Part shown: one piece after another, positions 24,472 through 33,404 of the stretch | Layout of the letters: every line of letters begins with the position of its first letter | Numbering within the stretch: position 1 is the stretch's first letter | Origin: RGIG2206 sp045577615 | GTDB lineage: Bacteria; Bacillota; Clostridia; Oscillospirales; Acutalibacteraceae | Direction of reading: 5' to 3' | Length of the DNA: 64,000 nucleotides | Assembly: GCA_045577615.1 (NCBI GenBank) | Contig: JAZNIT010000064.1 | Coordinates: forward strand, 1-64,000 | The notes under the pieces: generated by a model | Database searches by the model: none | What the model saw: only the letters and a program-made list of their open reading frames with translations | What the model was told of the DNA's origin: nothing | Made by a program: the position numbers and the translations under genes

Positions 24472-25187
24472 CTAATTTATAAAAACAAGCACTAAAACTA
24501 TAACCAAATATATAAGTGCAGAAATCAACGATACTCCGCCTTGTTTTCTTGCTCTAACACCATATACAACCTGTTGACGGTACAAGCAATCAGCTATAGA
24601 GGTAAAGCCAATTCTTATCAAAACAAGCGAAATATAATACCAGATATTATAAGTTGTTTCCATTAAAGATTGTAGTTCATAATATCTAAACAACTGAAAG
24701 TTATAGTCGCTCAGCAAAACAGACGCATCAACATTATTCAAATCCTTAGTGCCAAAAGCTTCATAAAGAACTAACGCATATTCGTTAATTTCGTTTCTAA
24801 TATTAAACGTACATAGATAAACGATTCCAAACACAGCAGCACAAAATATAATTTCAAACAATTGATAAAGTGCAAACTGTTTATACATTTTTCTATAAAG
24901 AAGCCAATATCCCGGAATAAATAATGCAGGTAAGTTCAAAGAAAAAAATAACTTTTTATCTCTATTCTTTTCAAAAACAGTTAAAAGCGGTCCGTTCTAA
25001 CCTGCATAAATTCTTTTGCGTCTTTATATGTAACACCATCAGCAATAACTTCGTCAGTTTCAAAAACAACAGAACTATCGTCTGAGGGCTTAGAAAAGCT
25101 TTCTCCGCAACTTTGGCAATAAAGGGCATCCTTGCGGCACAACACTCCGCAATTCTCACAGTGAAAATATAATTTCTTATCGTCCAT
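24472..25187 (-). pseudogene. Zinc-ribbon DUF2628-like membrane protein, split by a one-base frameshift
   Basis: Two adjacent frames together make one protein. 25187-24981 encodes a zinc ribbon (CENCGVLCRK then CQSCGES) and the linker DGVTYKDAKEFMQVRTDRF, then hits TAA. The remaining part, 24939-24472 with open frame upstream, gives LTVFEKNRDKKLFFSLNLPALFIPGYWLLYRKMY and three or four membrane helices. In intact relatives the linker runs straight into this segment. Adding one T to the run of four at 24983-24986 (AAAA on the plus strand) restores a continuous reading of about 239 codons. It is either a true frameshift mutation or a homopolymer error in the assembly. The start at 25187 has AGGTG upstream. 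Confidence 0.82.
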
Positions 25188-25250
25188 ATTAATTCACCTC
25201 AACAAAATTATACATCATATAAAAATTAGTGTCAAGGCAACAGAATATAT

Positions 25251-25285
25251 AAAAAAAGAAAACCGCAGTTAGCGGTTTTCTTTTT

Positions 25286-25286
<1 letters not shown>
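25251..25286. terminator. Terminator of tRNA-Ala
   Basis: A nine-bp stem GAAAACCGC / GCGGTTTTC flanked by A and T runs on either side. On the minus strand it follows tRNA-Ala directly. Confidence 0.88.
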
Positions 25287-25361
<75 letters not shown>

Positions 25362-25375
25362 GTAAGAACAAGAGT

Positions 25376-25404
25376 ATATTATCACATTGAAGAAAATAAG
25401 TCAA
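25376..25404 (-). promoter_or_regulatory. Promoter of tRNA-Ala
   Basis: Minus strand TTGACT (25404-25399), 17 bases, TAATAT (25381-25376) with TGTG just ahead. Confidence 0.82.
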
Positions 25405-25442
25405 GATGTTTTTTTATATTCTTCAAAACTTTTTACTGTAGC

Positions 25443-25473
25443 ATAAAAGCCGAACATTAAGTTCGGCTTTTAT
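25443..25473 (-). terminator. Terminator of the transglutaminase-dockerin gene
   Basis: A 13-bp perfect stem ATAAAAGCCGAAC / GTTCGGCTTTTAT begins two bases past the stop codon. Confidence 0.88.
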
Positions 25474-25474
25474 A

Positions 25475-26968
25475 TCAGTTATTATACACTACGCTAGGTG
25501 TTTTTACACCAATAATAGTTTGTTGAACTGTCAGCAAATCGGCAGAGCTAAATAAGCCATCGCAATCAGCATCAACAAACAGCGCATCGTCAGTCAACCC
25601 CATCAAACTGAGAGTACACATAAGTATATCTGCTGAATTCATCTGACCGTCGCCATTCACATCAGACGAATAGTGAATTAAGTTTGAATTAAGACTATAA
25701 TGAACAGCATTTGTAAAATCGGACGGCGAAGCAGACACAATGTAATCAAGAACCCCATCGTCATTATGTATATAATATACGTAACCATAGGATACATCAA
25801 AATCAGTCAAATAAAACGCCTTATTAAGCACGGTATCGTAGCAATAAAGCTTATCTTGGCTATGATATAGCATCCAATTGCCAAGCCAGGTAGCGGTAGT
25901 CATACTGTTTGTGTAAACGTACTGTGGGTCATCCCATACGTTCCACACATCATTTTGAGTATGCACCACACGTCTTCCCTCTTTTGAAATTTCTACAATT
26001 TCAATTCCGTCAGCAGTGTTTCTGGTATAATACCATTTATTATTGTGAGGGGTAAGTTGGGTGTTAGTTTCTGTCCACGCCCAATCGTCAAACAGCGTGC
26101 TTGTGCACTTATCAGATTTGTTATCGATTCTGACCCAATCGTAATGACCGAGTCGGCTGCTCATAGCTTCGTCACTATGAAGCATATACTCGTGATATGC
26201 ATATCCGTTGGGAACACCTGTTGGATCATCCCAGGTGACGTCAATATGATACCATTCACCATCAAGTTCAACGAGATTCCACTGATGGTTCATAGCTACG
26301 CTAACCACAGAGGTGGTGCTGATTTCAAGTCTGTCCATAATGGCAGTAAAAAGCAAAGCATAGGCCTGGCAAACTCCGCGCTTTTCAAGCAACATAGAAT
26401 AGGCATCACGAATAGCATAATCAATGCCAAAAGACAGACCATAAGAATCATATTCATAATGTGTTGCAAGATAATCGTTAACAGCAACCACTGCTTCAAC
26501 ATCGCTCAAAAAGTTAAAATGTTCCACAACAGTGTCCAATCGAGCGTTGTAGTCAGCTATCGCAGCATCCAGATCACTAGAGGTATACTTATACTGCGGT
26601 ACGATGTAAACCACTATACCATTTGAGTAGGCACCGTAACCAAATTGATCACTAATATAAAACAAATCGGGATTGTTGTTAACAACCGCAGAGAACACCC
26701 ACAAAACATCTTCTTCATAAAGATTATACTTTTCAACATCTATCTTATCATTGCATGAAATCAAATCCTGATAGATAGATGAATACAATGCATCGGGATA
26801 TTTTTGAGTTATAAAGGCAATAGCATCGCTTTGCTCAGATTCGCTGCTGTTAAACTTATTTATTATGCCGGTATGCTCTTCTATAGTCAAAGCATTAACT
26901 GGCGTTACAAACGTCATAGATACAAGCAGGCATACACAAACAACCAATGGGAACAACTTGAATTTCAT
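25475..26968 (-). CDS. Secreted transglutaminase-like protein with C-terminal dockerin
   Basis: 497 residues. Residues 1-27 are a Sec signal peptide (FPLVVCVCLLVSMTFVTPVNA). A transglutaminase/protease-like core follows, with the triad cysteine in KRGVCQAYALLF near 200, histidine in AMNHQWNLVEL near 228, and aspartate in HIDVTWDDPTG near 242. A beta-rich middle resembles propeller or DUF5050-like repeats. The C-terminus is a type I dockerin with two calcium loops, DVNGDGQMNSADILM and DADCDGLFSSADLLT. The dockerin implies docking to a cohesin scaffold at the cell surface, but no cohesin is encoded here. GGAGGTG precedes the ATG. Confidence 0.9.
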   Translation of the reverse strand: MKFKLFPLVVCVCLLVSMTFVTPVNALTIEEHTGIINKFNSSESEQSDAIAFITQKYPDALYSSIYQDLISCNDKIDVEKYNLYEEDVLWVFSAVVNNNPDLFYISDQFGYGAYSNGIVVYIVPQYKYTSSDLDAAIADYNARLDTVVEHFNFLSDVEAVVAVNDYLATHYEYDSYGLSFGIDYAIRDAYSMLLEKRGVCQAYALLFTAIMDRLEISTTSVVSVAMNHQWNLVELDGEWYHIDVTWDDPTGVPNGYAYHEYMLHSDEAMSSRLGHYDWVRIDNKSDKCTSTLFDDWAWTETNTQLTPHNNKWYYTRNTADGIEIVEISKEGRRVVHTQNDVWNVWDDPQYVYTNSMTTATWLGNWMLYHSQDKLYCYDTVLNKAFYLTDFDVSYGYVYYIHNDDGVLDYIVSASPSDFTNAVHYSLNSNLIHYSSDVNGDGQMNSADILMCTLSLMGLTDDALFVDADCDGLFSSADLLTVQQTIIGVKTPSVVYNN

Positions 26969-27074
26969 ATCTACACCTCCATAGTTAAATTATACCACAT
27001 AACAAATGAAATGCAACAAATTTTTTGGCACTTGGCAATATACAGCATATAATGTCACGAAAGGGGGTGCTACA

Positions 27075-27377
27075 ATGAATGACACAATACACATCGTCAA
27101 GGATGGCGATACGCTATATTCTTTGGCTAGAATGTATCAAGTGCCTGTAGATGCAATTGCCAAGTCAAACGGCATCAAAAATGCGGATAACATTCAAATT
27201 GGTCAAAGACTAATCATTCCACAATTATCCAGGCCTAATTGGTATGTAGTACGATATGGTGACACTCTCTATACCATTGCACGTAGATTTTTCACAACAG
27301 TAGACAATATTCTCAAGCTAAACGATTTAGCCGATCCCGATGCAATATTCCCCGGAGAAATCATAAGAATACGATGA
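27075..27377 (+). CDS. Two-LysM-domain protein without signal peptide
   Basis: 100 residues made almost entirely of two LysM repeats, IVKDGDTLYSLARMYQVP (3-47) and VVRYGDTLYTIARRFFTT (54-98). LysM binds N-acetylglucosamine polymers such as peptidoglycan. There is no signal peptide, as in several spore-coat-associated LysM proteins, so a role inside the mother cell is possible but unproven. The ATG at 27075 is chosen for its AAGGGGGTG ribosome site. It is monocistronic, between two terminators or divergent genes. Confidence 0.85.
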   Translation: MNDTIHIVKDGDTLYSLARMYQVPVDAIAKSNGIKNADNIQIGQRLIIPQLSRPNWYVVRYGDTLYTIARRFFTTVDNILKLNDLADPDAIFPGEIIRIR

Positions 27378-27378
27378 T

Positions 27379-27410
27379 AAAAGGCATCTGCATTTATGCA
27401 GATGCCTTTT
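27379..27410. terminator. Bidirectional terminator
   Basis: A 14-bp perfect stem AAAAGGCATCTGCA / TGCAGATGCCTTTT with a four-base loop sits between convergent genes. Confidence 0.92.
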
Positions 27411-27411
27411 G

Positions 27412-29067
27412 TTACTTTTTATTGATATGCGCTATCATTTGAGCCGGAGATACAAATGACGCCTTGTCTGGATATTGACAAAGGAAGAGTGCAACAATTT
27501 CGTTAACCGAATAATATCCATCAGGCTCGCCAACACCATAATACCCATTGTAAACATCGTATATTGGTATTTTATCAAAATATTGCGCCCCGCTAACGGA
27601 ATAGATAAAATACAACGCTGAGTTCTCATCAGGTGTCAAAGTCTGCAAGGACGACTCGAGCTCCAATATAGCAGACAATTTGGTTGCAAATACAATAGCA
27701 GTGTTGCTTTTAGCAGGATACATTCCGCTTAACGATTCTGTTGTATAAAGAATAACGCCTTTTGAGGATACTAAATCAGCATAATTTGGAACCACATCTC
27801 CGCTCTTGAATGAATCGGTAACAGCAAGACTCATTCCGCAGCGCTTAATAAAGCTGTTATTTATTTGAACCCATTGCAAATAAAGCTTTTCATCAAGCAG
27901 ATCCTGATCAACCGACATCCAATTGCCATCGGGAATAATAGAATCACCTGTTTGCTTTGTGTTAATTGAGTACCAAAGCAGTGTCGCAGGAGCAAGCTTA
28001 CTCAAGAATAAAGGATACTCGATAGCTACACAAAAATCATCACGCTTGGTTTTGCACACAGTGTAATTCTCATTAAATGCATTGCCTGCGCAAAGCGAAT
28101 CTATAACAAGAGATATATATAAATTTCCTTTCTTACCTACTGCATTATGCACCTTTTCTTCTTCGAAATTGTAATCAACTCCAATAGATGACAAAGTAGT
28201 AGCGTTAGAAAAGCCTGCAACCGCAATGTTTCCAAATCCGCACTTACTATACAGTTTTAACGCTTCATTGTTAACAGAATAATCGGTATAGACAACTCCA
28301 AGCTTGTCGCAATTGGCATTTGCTAAACAATTATAAACAAAGACCTTGGACCATTCATCTTCAACCGGGGGTAGAATATATGCAGAGCTAGCATAGGCAT
28401 AATCAATAAAGGAACTTGTTTCATCCAAAGATACCCAAACAGATTTCTCTGTAACATCCAACATTGAATATAGTGTTTCATATGCACTTTGGCTATCATT
28501 AAACACACCTTGAAAACTGATGACCTCGCGATTTTCAAGCAAGCCAAAGTTTAGTGCAACCGAATAATCGGCGCAAAGAGCATTGGTTCGCCTAATCGAG
28601 TCATTCCACGCGGCACAAAATTCCGAATACTCGGAGGAGTAAATAACCACGCATTCAATAAGATCGCAATACAAAGCAACCATCTGCTCTGCAGTAATAG
28701 TAGTTGAATATGCACCTAATTCGTTGCACACATAGTCAAGCCACACCTTGTCCGATTCGCTTGAAATAAGGTACACCGAAGCTGTTTGCGTCTTGGCAAC
28801 AAGGCCCTGCAGTTGGCGCAAAAACACAATCGTATTGGTGTCGAAGTTGGTTATATCAACTGCATATATCTGACGAGCGGGTGTATATGTTGGAAAAAGT
28901 TCGTCTATCACAAGCTTTGCATCAAACTTTTCAATCTGTGAGTTATTATCGCCATTAGAATTGTTTACGTCTGAATCAACATCAGAATTTGAACCACCTG
29001 TTTGACTGCAAGCGCACAATAACAACATAGTAACCACAAGACATAAAGTCAGCACGCGTTTAAACAT
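27412..29067 (-). CDS. Lipoprotein, distantly related to the GxGYxYP putative glycoside hydrolases
   Basis: 551 residues. The signal peptide ends in the lipobox LLLCAC (Cys about 20), followed by a Ser/Asn/Asp-rich spacer, so the protein is a membrane-anchored surface lipoprotein. The N-domain RQIYAVDITNF with FLRQLQGLVAK and ASVYLI recalls GxGYxYP N-terminal domains. In the C-domain, PDGNWMSVDQDLLDEKLYLQW is compatible with the same family, but the eponymous motif is not seen exactly. Carbohydrate action at the cell surface is inference. The ATG at 29067 follows GGGGAGG. Confidence 0.7.
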   Translation of the reverse strand: MFKRVLTLCLVVTMLLLCACSQTGGSNSDVDSDVNNSNGDNNSQIEKFDAKLVIDELFPTYTPARQIYAVDITNFDTNTIVFLRQLQGLVAKTQTASVYLISSESDKVWLDYVCNELGAYSTTITAEQMVALYCDLIECVVIYSSEYSEFCAAWNDSIRRTNALCADYSVALNFGLLENREVISFQGVFNDSQSAYETLYSMLDVTEKSVWVSLDETSSFIDYAYASSAYILPPVEDEWSKVFVYNCLANANCDKLGVVYTDYSVNNEALKLYSKCGFGNIAVAGFSNATTLSSIGVDYNFEEEKVHNAVGKKGNLYISLVIDSLCAGNAFNENYTVCKTKRDDFCVAIEYPLFLSKLAPATLLWYSINTKQTGDSIIPDGNWMSVDQDLLDEKLYLQWVQINNSFIKRCGMSLAVTDSFKSGDVVPNYADLVSSKGVILYTTESLSGMYPAKSNTAIVFATKLSAILELESSLQTLTPDENSALYFIYSVSGAQYFDKIPIYDVYNGYYGVGEPDGYYSVNEIVALFLCQYPDKASFVSPAQMIAHINKK

Positions 29068-29241
29068 ATACACACCTCCCCTATTTTATTCTAAGGTATT
29101 TTATCACTTTTAGTTATATATTGCAACAACAAACTTGTAACAATTGTATTAAGACATTATAAATTTAATTATAAATACTCTTGAATTCTAGTGTTTAAAT
29201 TGATATATTATAAATATAGAAAACAATGAAAGGTTATTTTT

Positions 29242-29496
29242 ATGAAGCACATTTATAAAACAAAAGGCGTGTGTGCCAAAGAAATACAAATAGAAGTTGA
29301 AAACGACATTGTAAAATCAGTAAAGTTTTTAGGCGGTTGCGCAGGTAATACACAAGGGGTTGCAAAGCTTGTGGCAGGTATGACTATTGACCAGGTTATT
29401 GACCGACTAAAAGGCATTCGTTGCGGTTTCAAATCCACCTCATGCCCCGATCAATTATCTGCAGCATTGGAGCAAATCAAATCATCAAAGGATTGA
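29242..29496 (+). CDS. TSCPD domain protein (TIGR03905 type)
   Basis: 84 residues carrying GVCAKEIQIEVEND, GGCAGNTQGVAKLV and the eponymous STSCPDQLSAAL near the C-terminus. The stand-alone form resembles the C-terminal TSCPD domain of B12-dependent ribonucleotide reductases, where the cysteines take part in redox or metal binding. The role of the free form is unknown. It is followed four bases later by an uncharacterised gene, probably in one transcript. Confidence 0.88.
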   Translation: MKHIYKTKGVCAKEIQIEVENDIVKSVKFLGGCAGNTQGVAKLVAGMTIDQVIDRLKGIRCGFKSTSCPDQLSAALEQIKSSKD

Positions 29497-29500
29497 TTTT

Positions 29501-30022
29501 ATGACACATCAGGACGAAGACATTAAGATATTCAACAGCAGCAAATCAATAGAGCCGACGGAAGATTTCGAAATTCTATTTAACGATTCCCTTGATAATG
29601 CGCGCAAACTAGGCGTCGCATTGGCCGGTATGACCAAAGAGGCCGAACGCGGATTCGAACTGAATATCAACGATGAATTACTCTTGCAGCGCAGACTTCT
29701 GCTTTGCTTTGCAATTGCAACTGCTCTTGAGGATAATTCAAAATCGATACAAGAGGCTCGCACGGCCCTCAACACTTTTTACGACACCATAAAAAGAAAC
29801 GATATTGATTTTTATGACGACATCGGAAGCTCAGGCCATTTTTCGTTTTATTATCTTGCTCGCAGACAAGGCGGCGATATTGAACGCAGAATAGGCCAAA
29901 CCTTTGCAATGCTTTGCGGTCAAGATGGCGACCCTGTTTGTCAGGAATTAGGCGAAGCACTTTATTGCCAATACACCAATATGGTAAAGGTACAAATCAA
30001 ATCCTTGCAAATGGATAAATAA
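29501..30022 (+). CDS. Hypothetical cytosolic protein
   Basis: 173 residues, mainly helical and acidic at the N-terminus, with no signal peptide or membrane helix. Not recognised. Notable stretches are LLQRRLLLCFAIATALED and GHFSFYYLARRQGGDIERRIGQTFAMLCG. It starts four bases after the TSCPD gene, so a joint function is possible. Confidence 0.75.
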   Translation: MTHQDEDIKIFNSSKSIEPTEDFEILFNDSLDNARKLGVALAGMTKEAERGFELNINDELLLQRRLLLCFAIATALEDNSKSIQEARTALNTFYDTIKRNDIDFYDDIGSSGHFSFYYLARRQGGDIERRIGQTFAMLCGQDGDPVCQELGEALYCQYTNMVKVQIKSLQMDK

Positions 30023-30144
30023 AAGGTCGGCTGATGTCTACTTTTTAATACTTTTTCGCCAACTTGTCATATTTATAAAAAATATAATTGCAATGAGTTA
30101 AAATTAATGATATTATATAGTATATTAATCATAAGGAGATTACT

Positions 30145-30753
30145 ATGAAATCCATTAGAATTATTAGCCTATTTCTCGCAATAAGTTGCATATTTGTCTC
30201 TGCTGGCTGCAATTCAAGTTCAGTCGGCACAGGTGAGCTTCTTCAAAACGAAGATGTAATTCAATATGATATTACCCCAAAGGATCCTGAAAATGTTGTT
30301 TCGGCTGCAGATGACCACAAGGCCGATGACGGATACAACTATGAAAAGGCAGATAATACCGATTTCGTTCCGACTGATGAGGGAACCATTGCTAATGGTT
30401 ATACCTTAACCGTAAAAGATGAAAAAACAAATAAAGATAAAGACTTGGCTTCAGTTTATATCGAACAAAGCGATATGAATGTGTTAGAAATTGACATTAT
30501 GACCAATGATGCAACCGATTCAGATTTAGAGGCTGCAGTTAAGCTAATTCGCGAACTTGTTAACTCATCATTTGATAATTTCCCTATGACTGAATTAGAA
30601 GCAACATTTCCTTTATCCGTAGCAAAAATCAAAGCCTTGATAAGTAATAATACTGCAGAATCAAACACTGTTTATGGCAGAGACACTTCAACTTACGTAT
30701 CTTACGATTTTTATCCAGATAGTGGAATATTGATTATTAGAGCAGAAATATAA
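30145..30753 (+). CDS. Lipoprotein of unknown function
   Basis: 202 residues with signal peptide and lipobox FVSAGC (Cys 22), a Ser/Gly/Asp-rich spacer, and a C-terminal domain rich in acidic residues (SDLEAAVKLIRELVN; AESNTVYGRDTSTYVSYDF). No family recognised. A TTGCAA / TATTATAT-like promoter region lies upstream. AAGGAG precedes the ATG, and a terminator follows. Confidence 0.8.
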   Translation: MKSIRIISLFLAISCIFVSAGCNSSSVGTGELLQNEDVIQYDITPKDPENVVSAADDHKADDGYNYEKADNTDFVPTDEGTIANGYTLTVKDEKTNKDKDLASVYIEQSDMNVLEIDIMTNDATDSDLEAAVKLIRELVNSSFDNFPMTELEATFPLSVAKIKALISNNTAESNTVYGRDTSTYVSYDFYPDSGILIIRAEI

Positions 30754-30757
30754 TCTT

Positions 30758-30787
30758 AAAGCCCGACAAAAAGGTGTCGGGCTTTTA
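30758..30787 (+). terminator. Terminator of the lipoprotein gene
   Basis: An 11-bp stem AAAGCCCGACA / TGTCGGGCTTT followed by a short T stretch. The next gene's start is only 18 bases further. Confidence 0.88.
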
Positions 30788-30804
30788 CTTTGACAGGTGC
30801 AGGT

Positions 30805-31983
30805 ATGAAAAACACTAATTATAAACTAACAATATTTTCTTGTTTTTCGGGTTATATTACCCAAGCTATTGCCGTTAACTTTCCGCCATTATTGTTTGTA
30901 GCATTTATGACTGAGTTTAATTTGCCGTTCAGTCAGCTAACAGCACTAATTACCATTACATTTGTAATTCAGTTATTTATAGATTTTACTCTGTCAAATG
31001 TTTTGAACAATAAAAATGTAAAGTTTTTAGTAGTAAGTTCTCAGGTAACCGCCATTATTGGTTTGGTTGGATTATCATTCGTTCCTGATTTGTTCGAAAA
31101 CAAATTTATAGGGCTTGTAATATGCTCTGTATTTTATTCTGCCGGAAGCGGCTTGATAGAAGTAGTGGTTAGCCCTATAGTTGAAAACTGTCCTACCCAA
31201 AACAAATCAGGCTTTATGAGCTTACTGCACTCCTTTTATTGCTGGGGATCAGCATTCACAATCGGATTATCAACAGCATTTTTCTTTATGTACGGCAGAT
31301 CAAACTGGCGGGTATTGTCATTGATCTGGGCTATAATCCCCTTAATTAACGCAATTTTAATGTTAATAATGCCTATTCCCGAAATTGAAAAGTCACATGC
31401 TAAGGTTGGTAAACAATTATACCAAAGCTCTACATTTATTATAATGTTTGTGCTGATGTTCTTCGGCGGTGCTGCAGAATTAGCAGTCAGTCAATGGGCT
31501 TCAACCTTTGCTGAAACAGGATTGAAAATTCCAAAAGCAGCAGGAGATCTTGCAGGCCCATTCTTATTTGCAATACTGATGGGCAGCGGCAGAGTCATAT
31601 TCACAGCATTAGGTAATAAAATCAGACTTATTAACTATATGATTTTATCATGCTCATTACTAACCGTAGGCTTTATATTAACTGCTTTTTCTCCTTTCCC
31701 CTCACTATCTTTTTTGGGCATAGCAATTTGCGGCTTGTCAGTTGCAATATTCTGGCCGGGAACTATCAGCCTTGCAGCGGCAAGATTTGGTTCATCAGCA
31801 TCACTGTTCGGATTGCTTGCCTTTGCAGGTGATACGGGATGCACAGTGGGGCCGCTTGTAGTTGGTGCAATATCACAGCAATTCAACAACAGCATATCAA
31901 TCGGACTTGGTTTTTCACTCATATTCCCTATTGGAATGATGTTAATAATATTGTTATTAAAATACAAAAAAAGAATTGCATAA
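30805..31983 (+). CDS. Major facilitator superfamily transporter
   Basis: 392 residues with about twelve hydrophobic helices and an FPPLLFVAFMTEF first-helix region of the kind seen in sugar-type MFS proteins. GSGLIEVVVSPIVENCP in helix 4 and GSGRVIFTALGNKI at the start of the second half are compatible with the fucose-permease-like (FucP) branch. Substrate unknown. I start at ATG 30805, which has AGGTG upstream. It is a single gene between terminators. Confidence 0.82.
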   Translation: MKNTNYKLTIFSCFSGYITQAIAVNFPPLLFVAFMTEFNLPFSQLTALITITFVIQLFIDFTLSNVLNNKNVKFLVVSSQVTAIIGLVGLSFVPDLFENKFIGLVICSVFYSAGSGLIEVVVSPIVENCPTQNKSGFMSLLHSFYCWGSAFTIGLSTAFFFMYGRSNWRVLSLIWAIIPLINAILMLIMPIPEIEKSHAKVGKQLYQSSTFIIMFVLMFFGGAAELAVSQWASTFAETGLKIPKAAGDLAGPFLFAILMGSGRVIFTALGNKIRLINYMILSCSLLTVGFILTAFSPFPSLSFLGIAICGLSVAIFWPGTISLAAARFGSSASLFGLLAFAGDTGCTVGPLVVGAISQQFNNSISIGLGFSLIFPIGMMLIILLLKYKKRIA

Positions 31984-31984
31984 T

Positions 31985-32018
31985 AAAAAGCAACCGATGA
32001 TTGCATCGGTTGCTTTTT
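31985..32018. terminator. Bidirectional terminator between MFS gene and radA
   Basis: A 15-bp perfect stem AAAAAGCAACCGATG / CATCGGTTGCTTTTT with a four-base loop, between convergent genes. Confidence 0.93.
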
Positions 32019-32022
32019 ATTT

Positions 32023-33387
32023 TTAGTCATCAAATATTACTGCTGCAGCTTGTCTTACTGATTTAACGCCAAATATCTCTATTCCGTCAACCCTCTGCAA
32101 CTGTTTAATACACGATGCAGGAACAACACATTTTGTAAATCCAAGCCGCGCAGCCTCTTGAACACGCTGCTGAGCTTGTGAAACAGCACGGATTTCCCCC
32201 GACAGACCGATCTCGCCAAATACTGCAACATCCTCAGGCACAGGCGCATCCTTTAAGCTTGAAATCATACTAATGGCCACAGCAAGATCGGCTGCAGGCT
32301 CATCAAGCCTGAATCCGCCAACAATATTGATATAAGCATCAAGATTAGCAAAGAAATATCCACTGCGTTTCTCTAAAACAGCAAGAATAAGATTAAAACG
32401 GTTATAATCAAACCCCGTAGACATACGACGAGGGTTACCAAATCCGCTTTCTGTAGCCAATCCTTGAACCTCTGCCAATATAGGTCTGCTACCCTCAATA
32501 GTTGCTACAACGCATGTACCCGGCACATTCTTGGGTCGGCCTGACAAAAGCATTTGAGAAGGATTAGCAACCTCTACAAGACCAATGTCGCGCATCTCAA
32601 ACACGCCGATCTCGTTGGTTGAGCCAAAACGGTTTTTAACAGCGCGTAAAATTCTGTACGAAAGATTTCTGTCACCCTCGAAATACAGCACGGCATCAAC
32701 AATATGCTCCATAACCTTAGGTCCCGCTATCGCGCCGTCCTTATTAACATGACCAATAATAAAAATAGGAATATCACAGGTCTTGGCTGTTCTCAAAAAT
32801 AAATTGGTGCTTTCTCTTACCTGGGGCACACTGCCAGGTGAAGAGTTAAACTCTGATATAGACATTGTTTGAATAGAGTCTATAATCGCTACATCAGGAT
32901 TGTTTGCCTTAATATATTCACAAATCGCCTGAGCATCGGTAGCAGACATAACCGAAAGATTCTCGGTATCTACGCCCAATCGGTCAGCTCTTAACTTAAT
33001 TTGGCGCTGGGATTCCTCGCCGGAAACATACAGCACGCTAAGATTTTGGCCTAAATATTGGCAAATTTGAAGCATCATAGTTGATTTACCAATGCCGGGA
33101 TCACCGCCAAGCAAAATCAAAGAGCCACGAACAATACCACCACCAAGAACTCTGTCAAGTTCACCAACACCGGTTCTGATTCTGGGCTCGTTATCTGTGC
33201 TGATTTTATCGAGTGTCGAAGCTGTGACATTAGAAGAAATTGCAGAGCTTTTTGAAGCAGAAGAAGTTGACACCTCTACCTCTTCAACGAGGGTATTCCA
33301 CTCATTACATGAGGGGCATTTGCCATACCACTTTGCACTTTCGTAACCACATTCGCTGCAAATATAAACACTTTTAACTTTGGGCAT
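32023..33387 (-). CDS. radA: DNA repair protein RadA (Sms)
   Basis: RecA-like ATPase that drives branch migration in recombination repair. The 454 residues have the N-terminal zinc finger CSECGYESAKWYGKCPSC, Walker A GGDPGIGKSTMML, the RadA-specific KNRFGSTNEIGVFEM, and a C-terminal Lon-protease-like fold. It starts 17 bases after the cwlD stop. Confidence 0.96.
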   Translation of the reverse strand: MPKVKSVYICSECGYESAKWYGKCPSCNEWNTLVEEVEVSTSSASKSSAISSNVTASTLDKISTDNEPRIRTGVGELDRVLGGGIVRGSLILLGGDPGIGKSTMMLQICQYLGQNLSVLYVSGEESQRQIKLRADRLGVDTENLSVMSATDAQAICEYIKANNPDVAIIDSIQTMSISEFNSSPGSVPQVRESTNLFLRTAKTCDIPIFIIGHVNKDGAIAGPKVMEHIVDAVLYFEGDRNLSYRILRAVKNRFGSTNEIGVFEMRDIGLVEVANPSQMLLSGRPKNVPGTCVVATIEGSRPILAEVQGLATESGFGNPRRMSTGFDYNRFNLILAVLEKRSGYFFANLDAYINIVGGFRLDEPAADLAVAISMISSLKDAPVPEDVAVFGEIGLSGEIRAVSQAQQRVQEAARLGFTKCVVPASCIKQLQRVDGIEIFGVKSVRQAAAVIFDD

Positions 33388-33404
33388 TTATAAATCCTCC
33401 CATC

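Noticed and set aside
24981..25000. Programmed ribosomal frameshift in the zinc-ribbon gene
   Set aside because: The site CGC TTT TAA gives poor re-pairing for a -1 slip and has no heptamer or downstream structure; mutation or sequencing error is simpler.
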